From: Homoserinimonas aerilata | GTDB taxonomy: Bacteria; Actinomycetota; Actinomycetes; Actinomycetales; Microbacteriaceae | Direction: 5' to 3' | Assembly: GCF_006716125.1 (NCBI RefSeq) | Contig: NZ_VFOM01000006.1 | Location: forward strand, 1-61,754 | Length of the DNA: 61,754 nucleotides | In this document: piece by piece, positions 43,493 through 53,565 of the stretch | Numbering within the stretch: position 1 is the first letter of the stretch | How the letters are laid out: each line of letters begins with the position of its first letter | Notes under the pieces: generated by a model | What the model was told of the DNA's origin: nothing | What the model saw: the letters and a program-made list of their open reading frames with translations, nothing else | The model's database searches: none | Made by a program: the position numbers and the translations under genes

Positions 43493-44521
43493 TCAGTGGG
43501 CGGCTGCCGGCTGCTGCACGAGCTCCGGGTGGTGGATGGCGGCGACGTCCGGGTGGGCGCGCAGCCTGCTCTTGAGCGAATTCTCGCCGTACGTCGAATA
43601 CAGGGGCGAACCCACGACATCCGCTGTGATTCCGTGTGCGAGCGCCTTCAGCTCGGGCGGAAGGTGCAGCGCAGGGATGGTCGTGTCGAGCGCGGGCGCG
43701 AAGAAGAACGGCACCGAGATTCGCTCCTGGCCGGGGCCGGGCGAGACGACGCGGTGCACGGTCGCCTTCAGGTAGCCCTCGGTGGCGACCTCGAGCAGCT
43801 CACCGATGTTGACGACGAATGCGCCCTCGACGGGCGGTGCGTCGATCCAGTCGCCGTCCTTCTCGACCTGCAGACCGCCCTTGCCCTCCTCCACGTAGAG
43901 GAGGGTGAGCACGCCGAAGTCCTTGTGGGCGCCGACGCCCTGCTGCGGTTCCGGCTCGTCGCGGCCCGGGTAGCGCACGATCTTGATCAGCGTCGACGGG
44001 TTGTGGGCGAAGGCGTCGTCGAAGACGTCGGGGGATGCGCCGAGCGATTCCGCCCAGGCGCGCATGAGTGTGATGCTGACGTCTTCGAGGGCCGCCTGCC
44101 ACTCGTCGACGACCTCGCGCAGCTGCGGCAGCGCGCTCGGCCACTGGTTGGGGCCCTCGAGTGCCCAGTAGGGGGCCACGTCGGCGCCCTTCTCGACGGC
44201 CTCACGCTCGGGGCCGATGTCGATCTGTTCGCGCCAGTCGACCTGACCCTGGGTGAGCTCGCCACCGATGCGGGTGTAGCCGCGGAAGTGGGGGCTCTTG
44301 AGGTTCTCGATCTCCATCTTGTCGGCATCCGGAAGCGCGAAGAAGTCGCGGGCGGTCGACACGATGCCGTCGAGGAGGCGCTGCGGGACGCCGTGCCCGA
44401 CGAGGTAGAAGAAGCCGTAGTCGTGCGTCGCCTCGCGCAGTTCGCGCCGGAACGCCGCCGCCTCTTCGGGGCCCTGCTGCAGGCGTGAGAGGTCGAGGAT
44501 GGGGAGGGTCTGGTCACTCAT
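43493..44521 (-). CDS. Isopenicillin-N-synthase-like 2-oxoglutarate/Fe(II) dioxygenase
   Basis: A 342-aa non-heme iron oxygenase. The N-terminal DIOX_N part includes HDYGFFYLVGHGV. The iron triad is in GVGAHKDFGVLTLL (His, Asp) and ATVHRVVSP (His), and the co-substrate binding R-x-S lies in RISVPFFF. The substrate is unknown. ATG 44521 (MSDQTLPIL) is chosen as the family start. Divergent from the ArsR regulator, which may control it. Confidence 0.9.
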   Translation of the reverse strand: MSDQTLPILDLSRLQQGPEEAAAFRRELREATHDYGFFYLVGHGVPQRLLDGIVSTARDFFALPDADKMEIENLKSPHFRGYTRIGGELTQGQVDWREQIDIGPEREAVEKGADVAPYWALEGPNQWPSALPQLREVVDEWQAALEDVSITLMRAWAESLGASPDVFDDAFAHNPSTLIKIVRYPGRDEPEPQQGVGAHKDFGVLTLLYVEEGKGGLQVEKDGDWIDAPPVEGAFVVNIGELLEVATEGYLKATVHRVVSPGPGQERISVPFFFAPALDTTIPALHLPPELKALAHGITADVVGSPLYSTYGENSLKSRLRAHPDVAAIHHPELVQQPAAAH

Positions 44522-44621
44522 ACTTCTTTGTAACAAAGGCGCTTATCAAAAGCTGCCGCGTTACGCGACAGAGATTTCTCCGGATGACGGTGACAATCCA
44601 AGTATCCTTAATCTTCTGGTA

Positions 44622-44984
44622 ATGAAACCGAAGGGTTATGGTTCTGTGGACGATCGGCTCAACGCTGTCTTCTCGGCCCTCGGGGACCCCACGCGGCGTG
44701 CCATCCTGCTTCGGTTGAGGGACGGAGACGCGACCGTCGCCCAGCTCGCCGAACCCTTCGACATCAGCCAGCCGGCCGTGTCGAAACACCTCAAAGTGCT
44801 CGAAGCCGCGGGCCTCATCACGCGCCGCACGGAGGGCACCGCCCGCTACAGCCACCTCGAGGCGGACCCCATCGCGGAGGCCACCCGCTGGGCCCGCGAA
44901 TTCAGCGAGTTCTGGGACTCCAGCTTCGACGAGGACGACGCCATCGACGACCCCTTCCTCCGCAGCGACGGCTGGATCATCTGA
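44622..44984 (+). CDS. ArsR family transcriptional regulator
   Basis: A 120-aa winged-helix regulator: FSALGDPTRRAILLRLRDG, then the recognition region DISQPAVSKHLKVLEAAGLI. It lacks the metal-binding ELCVC motif, so it is of the non-metal type. Leaderless start: TAATCT (44609-44614) lies 7 nt before the ATG. Divergent from the dioxygenase; the usual SRPBCC partner of this subfamily is absent and an alpha/beta hydrolase follows instead. Confidence 0.92.
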   Translation: MKPKGYGSVDDRLNAVFSALGDPTRRAILLRLRDGDATVAQLAEPFDISQPAVSKHLKVLEAAGLITRRTEGTARYSHLEADPIAEATRWAREFSEFWDSSFDEDDAIDDPFLRSDGWII

Positions 44985-45007
44985 CGCCTCATCGACTCAC
45001 GAGGTAA

Positions 45008-45919
<912 letters not shown>

Positions 45920-45931
45920 GGGCGGCGTTGT

Positions 45932-45993
45932 CCGAGGGGTTTTCGGCGGTGTGAGCCGGTGATGCCGGCCTCATTCCGCCGAAAACGCCTCGG
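45932..45993. repeat. Intergenic palindrome, family C
   Basis: The arms at 45932-45959 (CCGAGGGGTTTTCGGCGG onward) and 45965-45993 pair with few mismatches. This is the fourth copy of the family found at 16626, 17826 and 17974. It fills the convergent gap between the alpha/beta hydrolase and Lrp genes. Confidence 0.85.
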
Positions 45994-46058
45994 AAGGGGT
46001 AGCGACGGATGCGATCGGCCGGGCAATACTTGCGGCCGACGGCTGAGGGCGGCTCCGC

Positions 46059-46496
46059 TCAGTCGCGTGACCTGTGGATGAGGCGCGACAGCACGATGGA
46101 GCTGCGCGTGTGGTCGACGTTGGGCGCGTTCCGCACGCGTTCGAGCGCGGCCTCCAGGCTGGTGATGTCGCGGCTGCGGATGTGCACGATCGCGTCCGCG
46201 CTGCCGCTGACCGTGCTCGCATCGACGACCTCGGGAACGTCGGAGAGCATCCGGCGCAGCTCTGCAGGCGCGACAGTGCCGCGGCAGAACAGCTCGACGT
46301 AGGCCTCGGTGGCGTAGCCGTCGACCGAGGGGTCGACCTGGATGGTGAAGCCGCGGATCACCTTGTCGGCGACGAGCCGGTCGACGCGGCGTTTTACGGC
46401 GGATGCCGACAGGCCGATGACCGCGCCGATGTCGCCATAGCCTGCGCGAGCGTTCTGGCGCAGCAGGCTGATGATTCCGTGGTCCAGCTTGTCCAT
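46059..46496 (-). CDS. Lrp/AsnC family transcriptional regulator
   Basis: A 145-aa regulator. The N-terminal helix-turn-helix contains YGDIGAVIGLSASAVKRRVD, and the C-terminal RAM ligand domain has VDASTVSGSADAIVHIR. Divergent from the arginine/ornithine catabolic pair, whose amino acids are the likely effectors. TTTCGC/GCGAAA half-sites lie in the shared gap. Confidence 0.93.
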   Translation of the reverse strand: MDKLDHGIISLLRQNARAGYGDIGAVIGLSASAVKRRVDRLVADKVIRGFTIQVDPSVDGYATEAYVELFCRGTVAPAELRRMLSDVPEVVDASTVSGSADAIVHIRSRDITSLEAALERVRNAPNVDHTRSSIVLSRLIHRSRD

Positions 46497-46536
46497 GGCG
46501 CCACTTTACGGTGATCTTTTGTGTGTACCTAGGGTC

Positions 46537-46568
46537 TTTCGCAGATTCCCTGCGCGAAATCGCGAAAA
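46537..46568. promoter_or_regulatory. Candidate Lrp binding region
   Basis: An inverted pair TTTCGC (46537) and GCGAAA (46554), plus a further CGCGAAAA (46561), lie between the divergent Lrp and arginine-hydrolase genes. Multiple spaced half-sites suit an Lrp octamer. No footprint evidence, so tentative. Confidence 0.45.
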
Positions 46569-46598
46569 TTTGCCCGGTCGCGCTGTGACACTGAGAAT

Positions 46599-47456
46599 AT
46601 GACGTTGAGCCAGCCTGTTCCGACCGCGGTGACGCGGCGGCCCTCCAAGCGCCGCGTGCTCATGTGCCGGCCGGAGTTCTTCACCGTGAGCTACCGCATC
46701 AACCCGTGGATGCACCCGGAGGATCCGACCGACACCTCGCTCGCCGTGACCCAGTGGCAGGCCCTCTACGACATCTACATCGGCCTCGGCTTCGAGGTGG
46801 ATCTCATCGACCCCATCGCAGGCCTGCCTGACATGGTCTACTCGGCCAACGGCGGCTTCGTGCTCGACGGCGTGGCCTACGGCGCCAGGTTCACCTACCC
46901 GGAGCGCCAGCCGGAGGGCCCCGCCTACATGGAGTGGTTCGCGAAGGCCGGGCTGAAGGTGCACGAGCCGCGCGAGACGAACGAGGGCGAGGGCGACTTC
47001 CTGCTCGTCGGCGATGTCATCCTTGCCGGAAGCGGCTTCCGCAGCGACTCCGCCAGCCATCAGGAGCTTGCCGAGGTTTTCGGCCGCAAGGTCATCAGCC
47101 TGGAGCTGGTCAACCCCAGCTTCTACCACCTCGACACGGCCATCGCCGTGCTCGACCCCGCGCCGGGGGAGGGTGAGGCCGCAAACATCGCCTACCTTCC
47201 CTCGGCGTTCAGCGACGAGAGCCTCGCCATCCTGCGCGAACGCTACCCCGACGCCATCATCGCCACGGAGGAGGACGCCGCAGTGCTCGGCCTGAACTCC
47301 TTCAGCGACGGCTACAACGTCGTCATCGCATCCCGCGCGAAGGACTTCGAACGCCAGCTGCGCGAGCGCGGCTACAACCCCATCGGCGTCGACCTCTCCG
47401 AGCTGCTGCTCGGCGGCGGCGGCGTCAAATGCTGCACCCTGGAGGTCCGGTCATGA
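46599..47456 (+). CDS. Amidinotransferase-fold hydrolase: probable arginine dihydrolase (annotated family: dimethylargininase)
   Basis: A 285-aa guanidino-group hydrolase. The catalytic cysteine is probably C278 in GGGVKCCTLEV. Two segments point to arginine dihydrolase (ArgZ/AgrE type, arginine to ornithine, CO2 and ammonia) rather than dimethylargininase: YRINPWM (N35) and PDMVYSANGGF, where N84 replaces the usual acidic pair. It overlaps rocD by 4 nt, and rocD needs ornithine, not citrulline. The activity is inferred from motif memory and context. Confidence 0.82.
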   Translation: MTLSQPVPTAVTRRPSKRRVLMCRPEFFTVSYRINPWMHPEDPTDTSLAVTQWQALYDIYIGLGFEVDLIDPIAGLPDMVYSANGGFVLDGVAYGARFTYPERQPEGPAYMEWFAKAGLKVHEPRETNEGEGDFLLVGDVILAGSGFRSDSASHQELAEVFGRKVISLELVNPSFYHLDTAIAVLDPAPGEGEAANIAYLPSAFSDESLAILRERYPDAIIATEEDAAVLGLNSFSDGYNVVIASRAKDFERQLRERGYNPIGVDLSELLLGGGGVKCCTLEVRS

Positions 47457-48715
47457 GTGAGAACACCGCTGTTGCCACTGTCGGCTTCGAGCACCCCGTC
47501 GAAGGCCGCGAGGCATCCTTCGCCGCGATGGAGTTCGAGGATTCGCGCATCGCGAACACCTACAACCCGCTGCCCATCGTCATCGCGAGCGCTGAGGGCG
47601 CCTGGGTGACGGATGTCGAGGGTCGCCGCTACCTGGACTGCCTGGCCGCGTATTCGGCCGTCAACTTCGGCCACGGCAACCCGCGCCTGATCGCCGCCGC
47701 GAAGGATCAGCTCGACCGGGTCACGCTGACCTGCCGCGCGTTCCACAACGACAAGCTGGGCCCCTTCGTGGATGCGCTCGCGCGCCTCGCGAAGAAGGAC
47801 ATGGTGCTGCCCATGAACACGGGCGCCGAGGCCGTCGAGACGGGCATCAAGATCGCCCGCGCCTGGGGCTACCGCGTCAAGGGCGTCGAGGCGAACAAGG
47901 CCAACATCATCGTCGCGAACGGCAACTTCCATGGCCGCACGACGACCATCATCAGCTTCTCGGACGACGCGGATGCGCATGACGCGTTCGGCCCGTACAC
48001 GCCCGGCTTCACCTCGGTGCCGTACGGTGACGCCGCCGCGCTCGAGGCAGCCATCGACGAGAACACGGTCGCCGTGCTGCTCGAGCCGATCCAGGGTGAG
48101 GGCGGCGTGGTCATCCCGCCGGCCGACTACCTGCCGGCCGTGCGCGAGATCACCTCACGCCACAACGTGCTGTTCATTGCGGACGAGATCCAGTCGGCCC
48201 TCGGCCGCACCGGCGCGACCTTCCAGTGCGACAACGCCGGCGTGGTGCCCGACCTGTACCTGCTCGGCAAGGCGCTCGGCGGCGGCATCGTGCCCGTCAG
48301 CATGGTCGTCGGCAACCGCGACGTCATGGGCGTGCTGCGCCCCGGCGAGCACGGCTCCACCTTCGGCGGCAACCCGCTCGGCGCCGCAGTGGGCTACGAG
48401 GTTGTGCGGATGCTCGAAACGGGCGAATACCAGAAGCGCGCGCGGGACCTCGGCGCGGTGCTGAAGGAGAGCCTCGAACGGCTCGTGGGCCGCGGCGTCA
48501 CCGCCGTGCGCGCCGCAGGCCTGTGGGTCGGAATCGACATCGACCCCGCCTACGGCGATGCACGCGAGGTGTGTGAGCTTCTGCTCGCGCGCGGCGTCAT
48601 GACGAAGGACACACACGGTTCCATCATTCGCATCGCGCCGCCGCTCGTCGTCGAGGAGCACGAACTGCTGTGGGCCGTCGATCAGCTGGAAGCGGTGCTC
48701 GCAGAGCTCGCTTAG
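47453..48715 (+). CDS. rocD: Ornithine--oxo-acid transaminase
   Basis: A 420-aa class III PLP aminotransferase that converts ornithine and 2-oxoglutarate to glutamate semialdehyde and glutamate. PLP lysine is K273 in LLGKALGGGIVPVS; the cofactor aspartate is in FIADEIQSALGRTG. The Orn-specific N-terminal region shows YLDCLAAYSAVNFGHGNP. ATGA overlap with the preceding hydrolase gene indicates coupled translation. Together they would take arginine to glutamate semialdehyde/P5C. Confidence 0.95.
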   Translation: MSENTAVATVGFEHPVEGREASFAAMEFEDSRIANTYNPLPIVIASAEGAWVTDVEGRRYLDCLAAYSAVNFGHGNPRLIAAAKDQLDRVTLTCRAFHNDKLGPFVDALARLAKKDMVLPMNTGAEAVETGIKIARAWGYRVKGVEANKANIIVANGNFHGRTTTIISFSDDADAHDAFGPYTPGFTSVPYGDAAALEAAIDENTVAVLLEPIQGEGGVVIPPADYLPAVREITSRHNVLFIADEIQSALGRTGATFQCDNAGVVPDLYLLGKALGGGIVPVSMVVGNRDVMGVLRPGEHGSTFGGNPLGAAVGYEVVRMLETGEYQKRARDLGAVLKESLERLVGRGVTAVRAAGLWVGIDIDPAYGDAREVCELLLARGVMTKDTHGSIIRIAPPLVVEEHELLWAVDQLEAVLAELA

Positions 48716-48730
48716 CATCCTGTTTTTCTT

Positions 48731-48791
48731 CGCGAGTGGTCATTTTCTGCCCCAACCCGAAAGCTTTTGGGGCGAGAATTGACCACTCGCG
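48731..48791. repeat. Intergenic palindrome, family J
   Basis: The arms at 48731-48755 (CGCGAGTGGTCATTTTCTGC) and 48767-48791 pair with about four mismatches across an 11-nt loop. It fills the convergent gap between rocD and lldD. No T-tract on the rocD side. Confidence 0.85.
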
Positions 48792-48805
48792 GAGGGGTGG
48801 TTGGT

Positions 48806-50035
48806 TCAGTCGCGGGGGATGAGGCGCTGCAGCTGCGTGACGTGCTGCGGCCCGAGCTCATCGAGTGTGGCCACCTCGAGCAGCTTCATGGTGCGCACGA
48901 CCTGCTCCGACAGGATCTGCACGGCGCGGTCGACGCCCTCGCGCCCGCCCGCCATGAGTCCGTACAGGTAGGCGCGGCCGATGAGCGTGAAGCGGGCACC
49001 GAGTGCGATGCAGGCGACGATGTCGGCCCCCGACATGATGCCCGTGTCGACGTGAACCTCGAGCTCGCCGCCGACCTCGCGCACCACATTCGGCAGCAGG
49101 TGGAACGGGATGGGGGCGCGGTCGAGCTGCCTGCCACCATGGTTCGACAGCACGATGCCGTCGACTCCGCGGTCGGCCATGAGCCGAGCATCCGCCACCG
49201 TCTGCACGCCCTTGACCATGATCTTGCCGGGCCACATGCCGCGGATCACGTCGAGGTCGTCGAGCGAGATGGTCGGGTCCATGGCGCTGTCGAGCAGCTC
49301 GCCGACGGTTCCGCCGGTCGAGCTGAGTGACGCGAACTCGAGGGGCGGGGTGGTGAGGAAGTTGAACCACCACTCGGGGCGCGGGATGGCGTTGACGATC
49401 GTGCCCAGGGTGAGCTGCGGCGGGATGGAGAAGCCGTTGCGCTTGTCGCGCAGGCGCGCGCCCGCGACGGGGGTGTCGACCGTGAAGAAGAGGGTGTCGA
49501 AACCGGCCGCCGCAGCCCGCTCGACGAGGCCATACGAGATCTCGCGCTCGCGCATCACATAGAGCTGGAACCAGTTGCGCCCGTGCGGGTTCGCCGCCTT
49601 CACACCCTCGATCGAAGTCGTACCCAGGGTGGAGAGGGTGAACGGGATGCCCACGGCGCCCGCCGCCCCGGCGCCGGCGGTCTCGCCCTCGGCATGCATC
49701 AGACGGGTGAAACCGGTGGGCGCGATACCGAACGGCATGGCGCTCGGCCCGCCCAACACCTCGCGGCTCGTGTCGACCTCGGGCACGCTGCGCAGGATGC
49801 TCGGGTGGAACTCGATGTCCTGAAACGCCTGCCGCGCGCGGGTCATCGAGATCTCGTCTTCGGCGGCCCCCTCCGTGTACTCGAACGGAGCCTTCGGGGT
49901 GCGGCGCTTCGCGATCGTGCGCAGGTCATGAATGGTGAGCGCAGCATCCAGTCGTCGCTTCTTGGCGTTGAGCTCGGGTGCCTTGAACTTCATGAGCGGC
50001 ATGATGTCGCGGGGCTTGGGGAACTGTCTCTTCAT
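48806..50035 (-). CDS. lldD: FMN-dependent alpha-hydroxy-acid oxidising protein, L-lactate dehydrogenase type
   Basis: A 409-aa flavoenzyme oxidising L-lactate to pyruvate. Diagnostic parts are [27 protein letters not shown], the catalytic histidine region [13 protein letters not shown] and the FMN phosphate loop [18 protein letters not shown]. As the last gene of the rhamnose operon (9 nt after rhaB) it would oxidise L-lactate made from lactaldehyde. A quinone or O2 acceptor cannot be distinguished from sequence. Confidence 0.93.
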   Translation of the reverse strand: MKRQFPKPRDIMPLMKFKAPELNAKKRRLDAALTIHDLRTIAKRRTPKAPFEYTEGAAEDEISMTRARQAFQDIEFHPSILRSVPEVDTSREVLGGPSAMPFGIAPTGFTRLMHAEGETAGAGAAGAVGIPFTLSTLGTTSIEGVKAANPHGRNWFQLYVMREREISYGLVERAAAAGFDTLFFTVDTPVAGARLRDKRNGFSIPPQLTLGTIVNAIPRPEWWFNFLTTPPLEFASLSSTGGTVGELLDSAMDPTISLDDLDVIRGMWPGKIMVKGVQTVADARLMADRGVDGIVLSNHGGRQLDRAPIPFHLLPNVVREVGGELEVHVDTGIMSGADIVACIALGARFTLIGRAYLYGLMAGGREGVDRAVQILSEQVVRTMKLLEVATLDELGPQHVTQLQRLIPRD

Positions 50036-50044
50036 GGTGACCTT

Positions 50045-51454
50045 CTAGGCGGATGCGCGGGGACGTGGCGAATAGGGGCGAGGCGAGAACGCGCGGGCGA
50101 CAAGGGTGCGCAGCGACTCGAGGCTACCGGTGACAAGGCCCTGCGCCCTGGCCTGCACGAGCACATTGCCGATGGCGGTCGCCTCGACCGGGCCGGCCAG
50201 CACTGGCCTGCCGAGCCGGTCGGCAGTCAGCTGGCAGAGCAACTCGTTCTGTGATCCACCACCCACGATGTGCACGATCGACACCTGCCGGCCCGACAGC
50301 TCGGCCGCGGCGACGACGGCGCGGGCGAAGGCATCCGCAAGGCTCTCGATGATGCTGCGCACGAACTCGGCGCGGCTGGCGGGCACGGGCAGGTCGTACT
50401 CGAGGCAGTACCCGGCGATGCGGGCGGGCATGTCACCGGGGGCGAGGAATCGCGGGTCGTCGGCGTCGAAGACGGCGACCGGGGTCGTGACTGCGGCGGC
50501 CTGCGCGAGCAGCCCGGGCAGATCGATGACCTCGCGGCCCCGTTCCCAGCTGCGCACCGACTCGCTCAGCAGCCACAGGCCCATCACGTTGTGCAGGTAG
50601 CGCACGCGTCCGTCGACGCCGCCCTCGTTGGTGAAGTTGGCGGCGCGGCCGGCCTCGCTGATCACCGGATGCTCGAGCTCGACGCCCACGAGGCCCCAGG
50701 TTCCGCACGAGATGTAGGCAGTGTCGTCGCGGCTCGATGGGATGGCGACGACGGCGCTCGCCGTGTCGTGCGAGCCGACGGTCGTGACGGAGAGGTTGCG
50801 GCCAACCTCGGCGGCGACGGATGGCAGCAGGCCGCCGATGGTCGTGCCGGCGTCGACGAGGCCGGGGAGGATGGCGCGCGGCATGCCGAGGCGGGCAATG
50901 AGTTCGTCATCCCATTCGCGCGTCTCCGCGCCGAGCAGGCCGGTCGTCGACGCGTTGGTGCGCTCGGCAGCGGTGTTCCCCGTGAGCCAGAAGTTCAGCA
51001 GGTCGGGGATGAGCAGCATGGTGTCTGCGAGGTCCAGCTCGTCGGTCGCCAGCTGGAACACCGTGTTGAACGGCAGGTGCTGCAGGCCGTTCGCAGCATA
51101 GAGTTCCTGTGGCCCGACGAGGGCGTGCACCGCCTCCACTCCGGCCGCCGAGCGCTCGTCGCGGTAGTGGTACGGGGTGCCGAGCATCCGCCCCCCGCGC
51201 ATGAGGGCGTAGTCGACCGCCCACGAGTCGACGCCGATACTGCGCAGCCCCGGCTCCTCGCGCACGGCCGCGCCGAGGCCGGCGACGACGTTGCGGTAGA
51301 GCTCGAGGATGTTCCAGTGCAGCCCGTCGGCGATGCGCACGGGAGTGTTGGCGAAGCGTGCGACGGGGCGGATGCTGAGCTCGTCATGGCCGACGAAGCC
51401 CAGCATGACGCGCCCGCTGGTCGCGCCCAGATCGATCGCGGCGACCGCCCCGCT
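50045..51454 (-). CDS. rhaB: Rhamnulokinase
   Basis: A 469-aa FGGY-family sugar kinase. It shows AIDLGATSGRVMLG at the N-terminus, SCGTWGLVG in the middle and IVHIVGGGSQNELLCQLTAD near the ATP site, all typical of RhaB. It phosphorylates L-rhamnulose at C1. ATG 51454 (MSGAVAAIDLG) is chosen; a GTG at 51466 is also in frame. The start lies inside a 17-bp tandem repeat shared with the end of the upstream gene. Confidence 0.94.
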   Translation of the reverse strand, partial: SGAVAAIDLGATSGRVMLGFVGHDELSIRPVARFANTPVRIADGLHWNILELYRNVVAGLGAAVREEPGLRSIGVDSWAVDYALMRGGRMLGTPYHYRDERSAAGVEAVHALVGPQELYAANGLQHLPFNTVFQLATDELDLADTMLLIPDLLNFWLTGNTAAERTNASTTGLLGAETREWDDELIARLGMPRAILPGLVDAGTTIGGLLPSVAAEVGRNLSVTTVGSHDTASAVVAIPSSRDDTAYISCGTWGLVGVELEHPVISEAGRAANFTNEGGVDGRVRYLHNVMGLWLLSESVRSWERGREVIDLPGLLAQAAAVTTPVAVFDADDPRFLAPGDMPARIAGYCLEYDLPVPASRAEFVRSIIESLADAFARAVVAAAELSGRQVSIVHIVGGGSQNELLCQLTADRLGRPVLAGPVEATAIGNVLVQARAQGLVTGSLESLRTLVARAFSPRPYSPRPRASA

Positions 51455-51514
51455 CATCGGAGCCACCCGCTCATCGGAGCCACCCGTTCATCGGACCGCC
51501 CCGCTCATCGGAGG
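51450..51514. repeat. 17-bp tandem repeat, nearly four copies, over the rhaEW/rhaB junction
   Basis: Units start at 51450, 51467, 51484 and 51501 (consensus CCGCTCATCGGAGCCAC; the third unit is diverged). On the coding strand each unit contains CGATGAnCGG, so the stop/start overlap of the upstream gene and rhaB has been multiplied. Confidence 0.88.
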
Positions 51515-53538
51515 AAGGCGGCGGCGACGCCCGCATCCACCGGGATGTGCAGGCCGGTCGTGTGGCTGAGATCGGCCGAGCACAAGGCGAACACGGCGTT
51601 GGCGACATTCTCGGGCAGCACCTCACGCTTGAGCAGGGTGCGCTGTGCGTAGTACTTGCCCAGCTCCTCCTCGGGCACCCCGTAGACGGCGGCACGCTTG
51701 GCGCCCCAGCCGCCGGCGAAGATTCCGGAGCCGCGCACGACCCCGTCGGGGTTGATGCCGTTGACCTTGACCCCGTGCTCGCCGAGTTCGGCCGCGAGCA
51801 GCCGCACCTGGTGCGCCTGGTCGGCCTTCGTGGCGCTGTAGGCGATGTTGTTGGGCCCGGCGAACACCGAGTTCTTCGACGAGATGTACACGATGTCGCC
51901 GCCCATCTCCTGGGCGATGAGCACGGATGCTGCGGCGCGCGAGACAAGGAACGAGCCCTTTGCCATCACGTTGTGCTGCAGATCCCAGTCGGCGACCGTC
52001 GTCTCGAGCAGCGACTTCGACAGCGAGAGCCCCGCATTGTTGACCACGAGGTCGAGCCCGCCGAATGCGAGCACGGTGGCGTCGACGGCAGCCTGGACCG
52101 CCCGCTCGTCTGTGACGTCTGCCTTGATGCCGATGGCGACATCCGTGCCGCCCAGCTCGGCAGCGGCCGCCTGCGCCTTCTCGAGGTCGAGGTCGGCGAT
52201 GACGACGCAGGCACCCTCCGCGGCGAGACGCGTGGCGATGGCCTTGCCGATTCCGGATGCGGCACCCGTGACGAGCGCGATGCGGCTCGCGAGCGGCTTC
52301 GGCGCGGGCATGCGCTGCAGCTTCGCTTCCTCGAGCGCCCAGTATTCGATGCGGAACTTCTCGGCGTCGCTGATCGGCTCGTAGCGCGAGATCGCCTCGG
52401 CGCCGCGCATCACATTGATGGCGTTCACGTAGAACTCGCCGGCGACGCGCGCGGTCTGCTTGTTGGCGCCGAAGCTGAACATGCCGACGCCGGGCACGAG
52501 CACGATGGCCGGGTCGGCACCGCGCATCGCCGGGCTCTCGGCGTTCGCATGGGTGTTGTAGTACGCCGCGTAGTCGGCCCGGTACTGCTCGTGCAGCTCC
52601 TTGAGGCGCGCGATCGAGTCGTCGACGGATGCCGCGGCCGGCAGGTCGAGCACGAGCGGCTTCACCTTGGTGCGCAGAAAGTGGTCGGGGCAGCTCGTGC
52701 CGAGGGCGGCCAGTCGCGGATGCTCGCTGGACGCCAGAAAGTCGAGCACTTCGTCACTGTCGCTGAAGTGCCCGAGCTGAGCGCGGTCGGTCGAGGCGAG
52801 TCCGCGAATGGCCGGCGCCAACGCGGCGGCCTTGGCTCGCCGTTCGGCCTCTGGCAGGGCCTCGTAACCGTCCAGAGGGGTTCCGAAGGGGTTCTCGCGC
52901 CCGTGCTCGGCGATGTAGGCGGCGGCGGTTTCGATGATCCACAGGCTGTTCGCCTCGGACTCCGCACTCGTGTCGCCCCATGCGGTCACGCCGTGCCCTC
53001 CGAGGATGCAGCCGATGGCATCCGGGTTCGCGCGCTTGATCGCGGCGATGTCCTCGCCGAGCTGCCAGCCGGGACGGCGCCACGGAACCCACACGACGCG
53101 ACCGCCGAATGCGGCGGCGGTGAGTGCCTCGCCGTCGGCCGCCGTCGCGAAGGCGATGCCGGAGTCGGGATGCAGGTGGTCGACATGTGCGGCATCCACG
53201 AGCCCGTGCATGGCCGTGTCGATGGAGGGGGCCGCACCGCCCTTGCCGTGGAGCACATAGTCGAACGCGGCGACCATCTCGTCTTCGCGCTCGACGCCCG
53301 GGTAGACCTTGGAGAGGGCGCGCAGGCGGTCGAGTCGCAGAACGGCCAGACCCTTCTCGGTGAGGGTGCCGAGGTCGCCGCCGCTGCCCTTCACCCAGAG
53401 CAGTTCGACGTCTTCGCCCGTGACGGGGTCGGTCTCGGTGCCCTTCGCGGAAGTGTTGCCGCCCGCGAAGTTGGTGTTGCGGGGGTCTGCGCCGAGGCGG
53501 TTGCTGCGGGCGACAAGTTCGCGTGCTGTCTCACTCAT
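51505..53538 (-). CDS. Bifunctional rhamnulose-1-phosphate aldolase / short-chain dehydrogenase (lactaldehyde dehydrogenase, RhaEW-type)
   Basis: A 677-aa fusion. The N-terminal class II aldolase domain (about 1-400) has FAGGNTSAK, the metal site HVDHLHPDSG and GGHGVTAWG. The C-terminal SDR domain has the NAD loop VTGAASGIGKA, a serine in YISSKNS and the catalytic YSATK. It would split rhamnulose 1-phosphate into DHAP and L-lactaldehyde, then oxidise the aldehyde to L-lactate. ATG 53538 is the family start; the longer upstream frame crosses a palindrome. Confidence 0.92.
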   Translation of the reverse strand: MSETARELVARSNRLGADPRNTNFAGGNTSAKGTETDPVTGEDVELLWVKGSGGDLGTLTEKGLAVLRLDRLRALSKVYPGVEREDEMVAAFDYVLHGKGGAAPSIDTAMHGLVDAAHVDHLHPDSGIAFATAADGEALTAAAFGGRVVWVPWRRPGWQLGEDIAAIKRANPDAIGCILGGHGVTAWGDTSAESEANSLWIIETAAAYIAEHGRENPFGTPLDGYEALPEAERRAKAAALAPAIRGLASTDRAQLGHFSDSDEVLDFLASSEHPRLAALGTSCPDHFLRTKVKPLVLDLPAAASVDDSIARLKELHEQYRADYAAYYNTHANAESPAMRGADPAIVLVPGVGMFSFGANKQTARVAGEFYVNAINVMRGAEAISRYEPISDAEKFRIEYWALEEAKLQRMPAPKPLASRIALVTGAASGIGKAIATRLAAEGACVVIADLDLEKAQAAAAELGGTDVAIGIKADVTDERAVQAAVDATVLAFGGLDLVVNNAGLSLSKSLLETTVADWDLQHNVMAKGSFLVSRAAASVLIAQEMGGDIVYISSKNSVFAGPNNIAYSATKADQAHQVRLLAAELGEHGVKVNGINPDGVVRGSGIFAGGWGAKRAAVYGVPEEELGKYYAQRTLLKREVLPENVANAVFALCSADLSHTTGLHIPVDAGVAAAFLR

Positions 53539-53565
53539 GTCTCTTCTGTTCTCTCGTCGTCTGGT

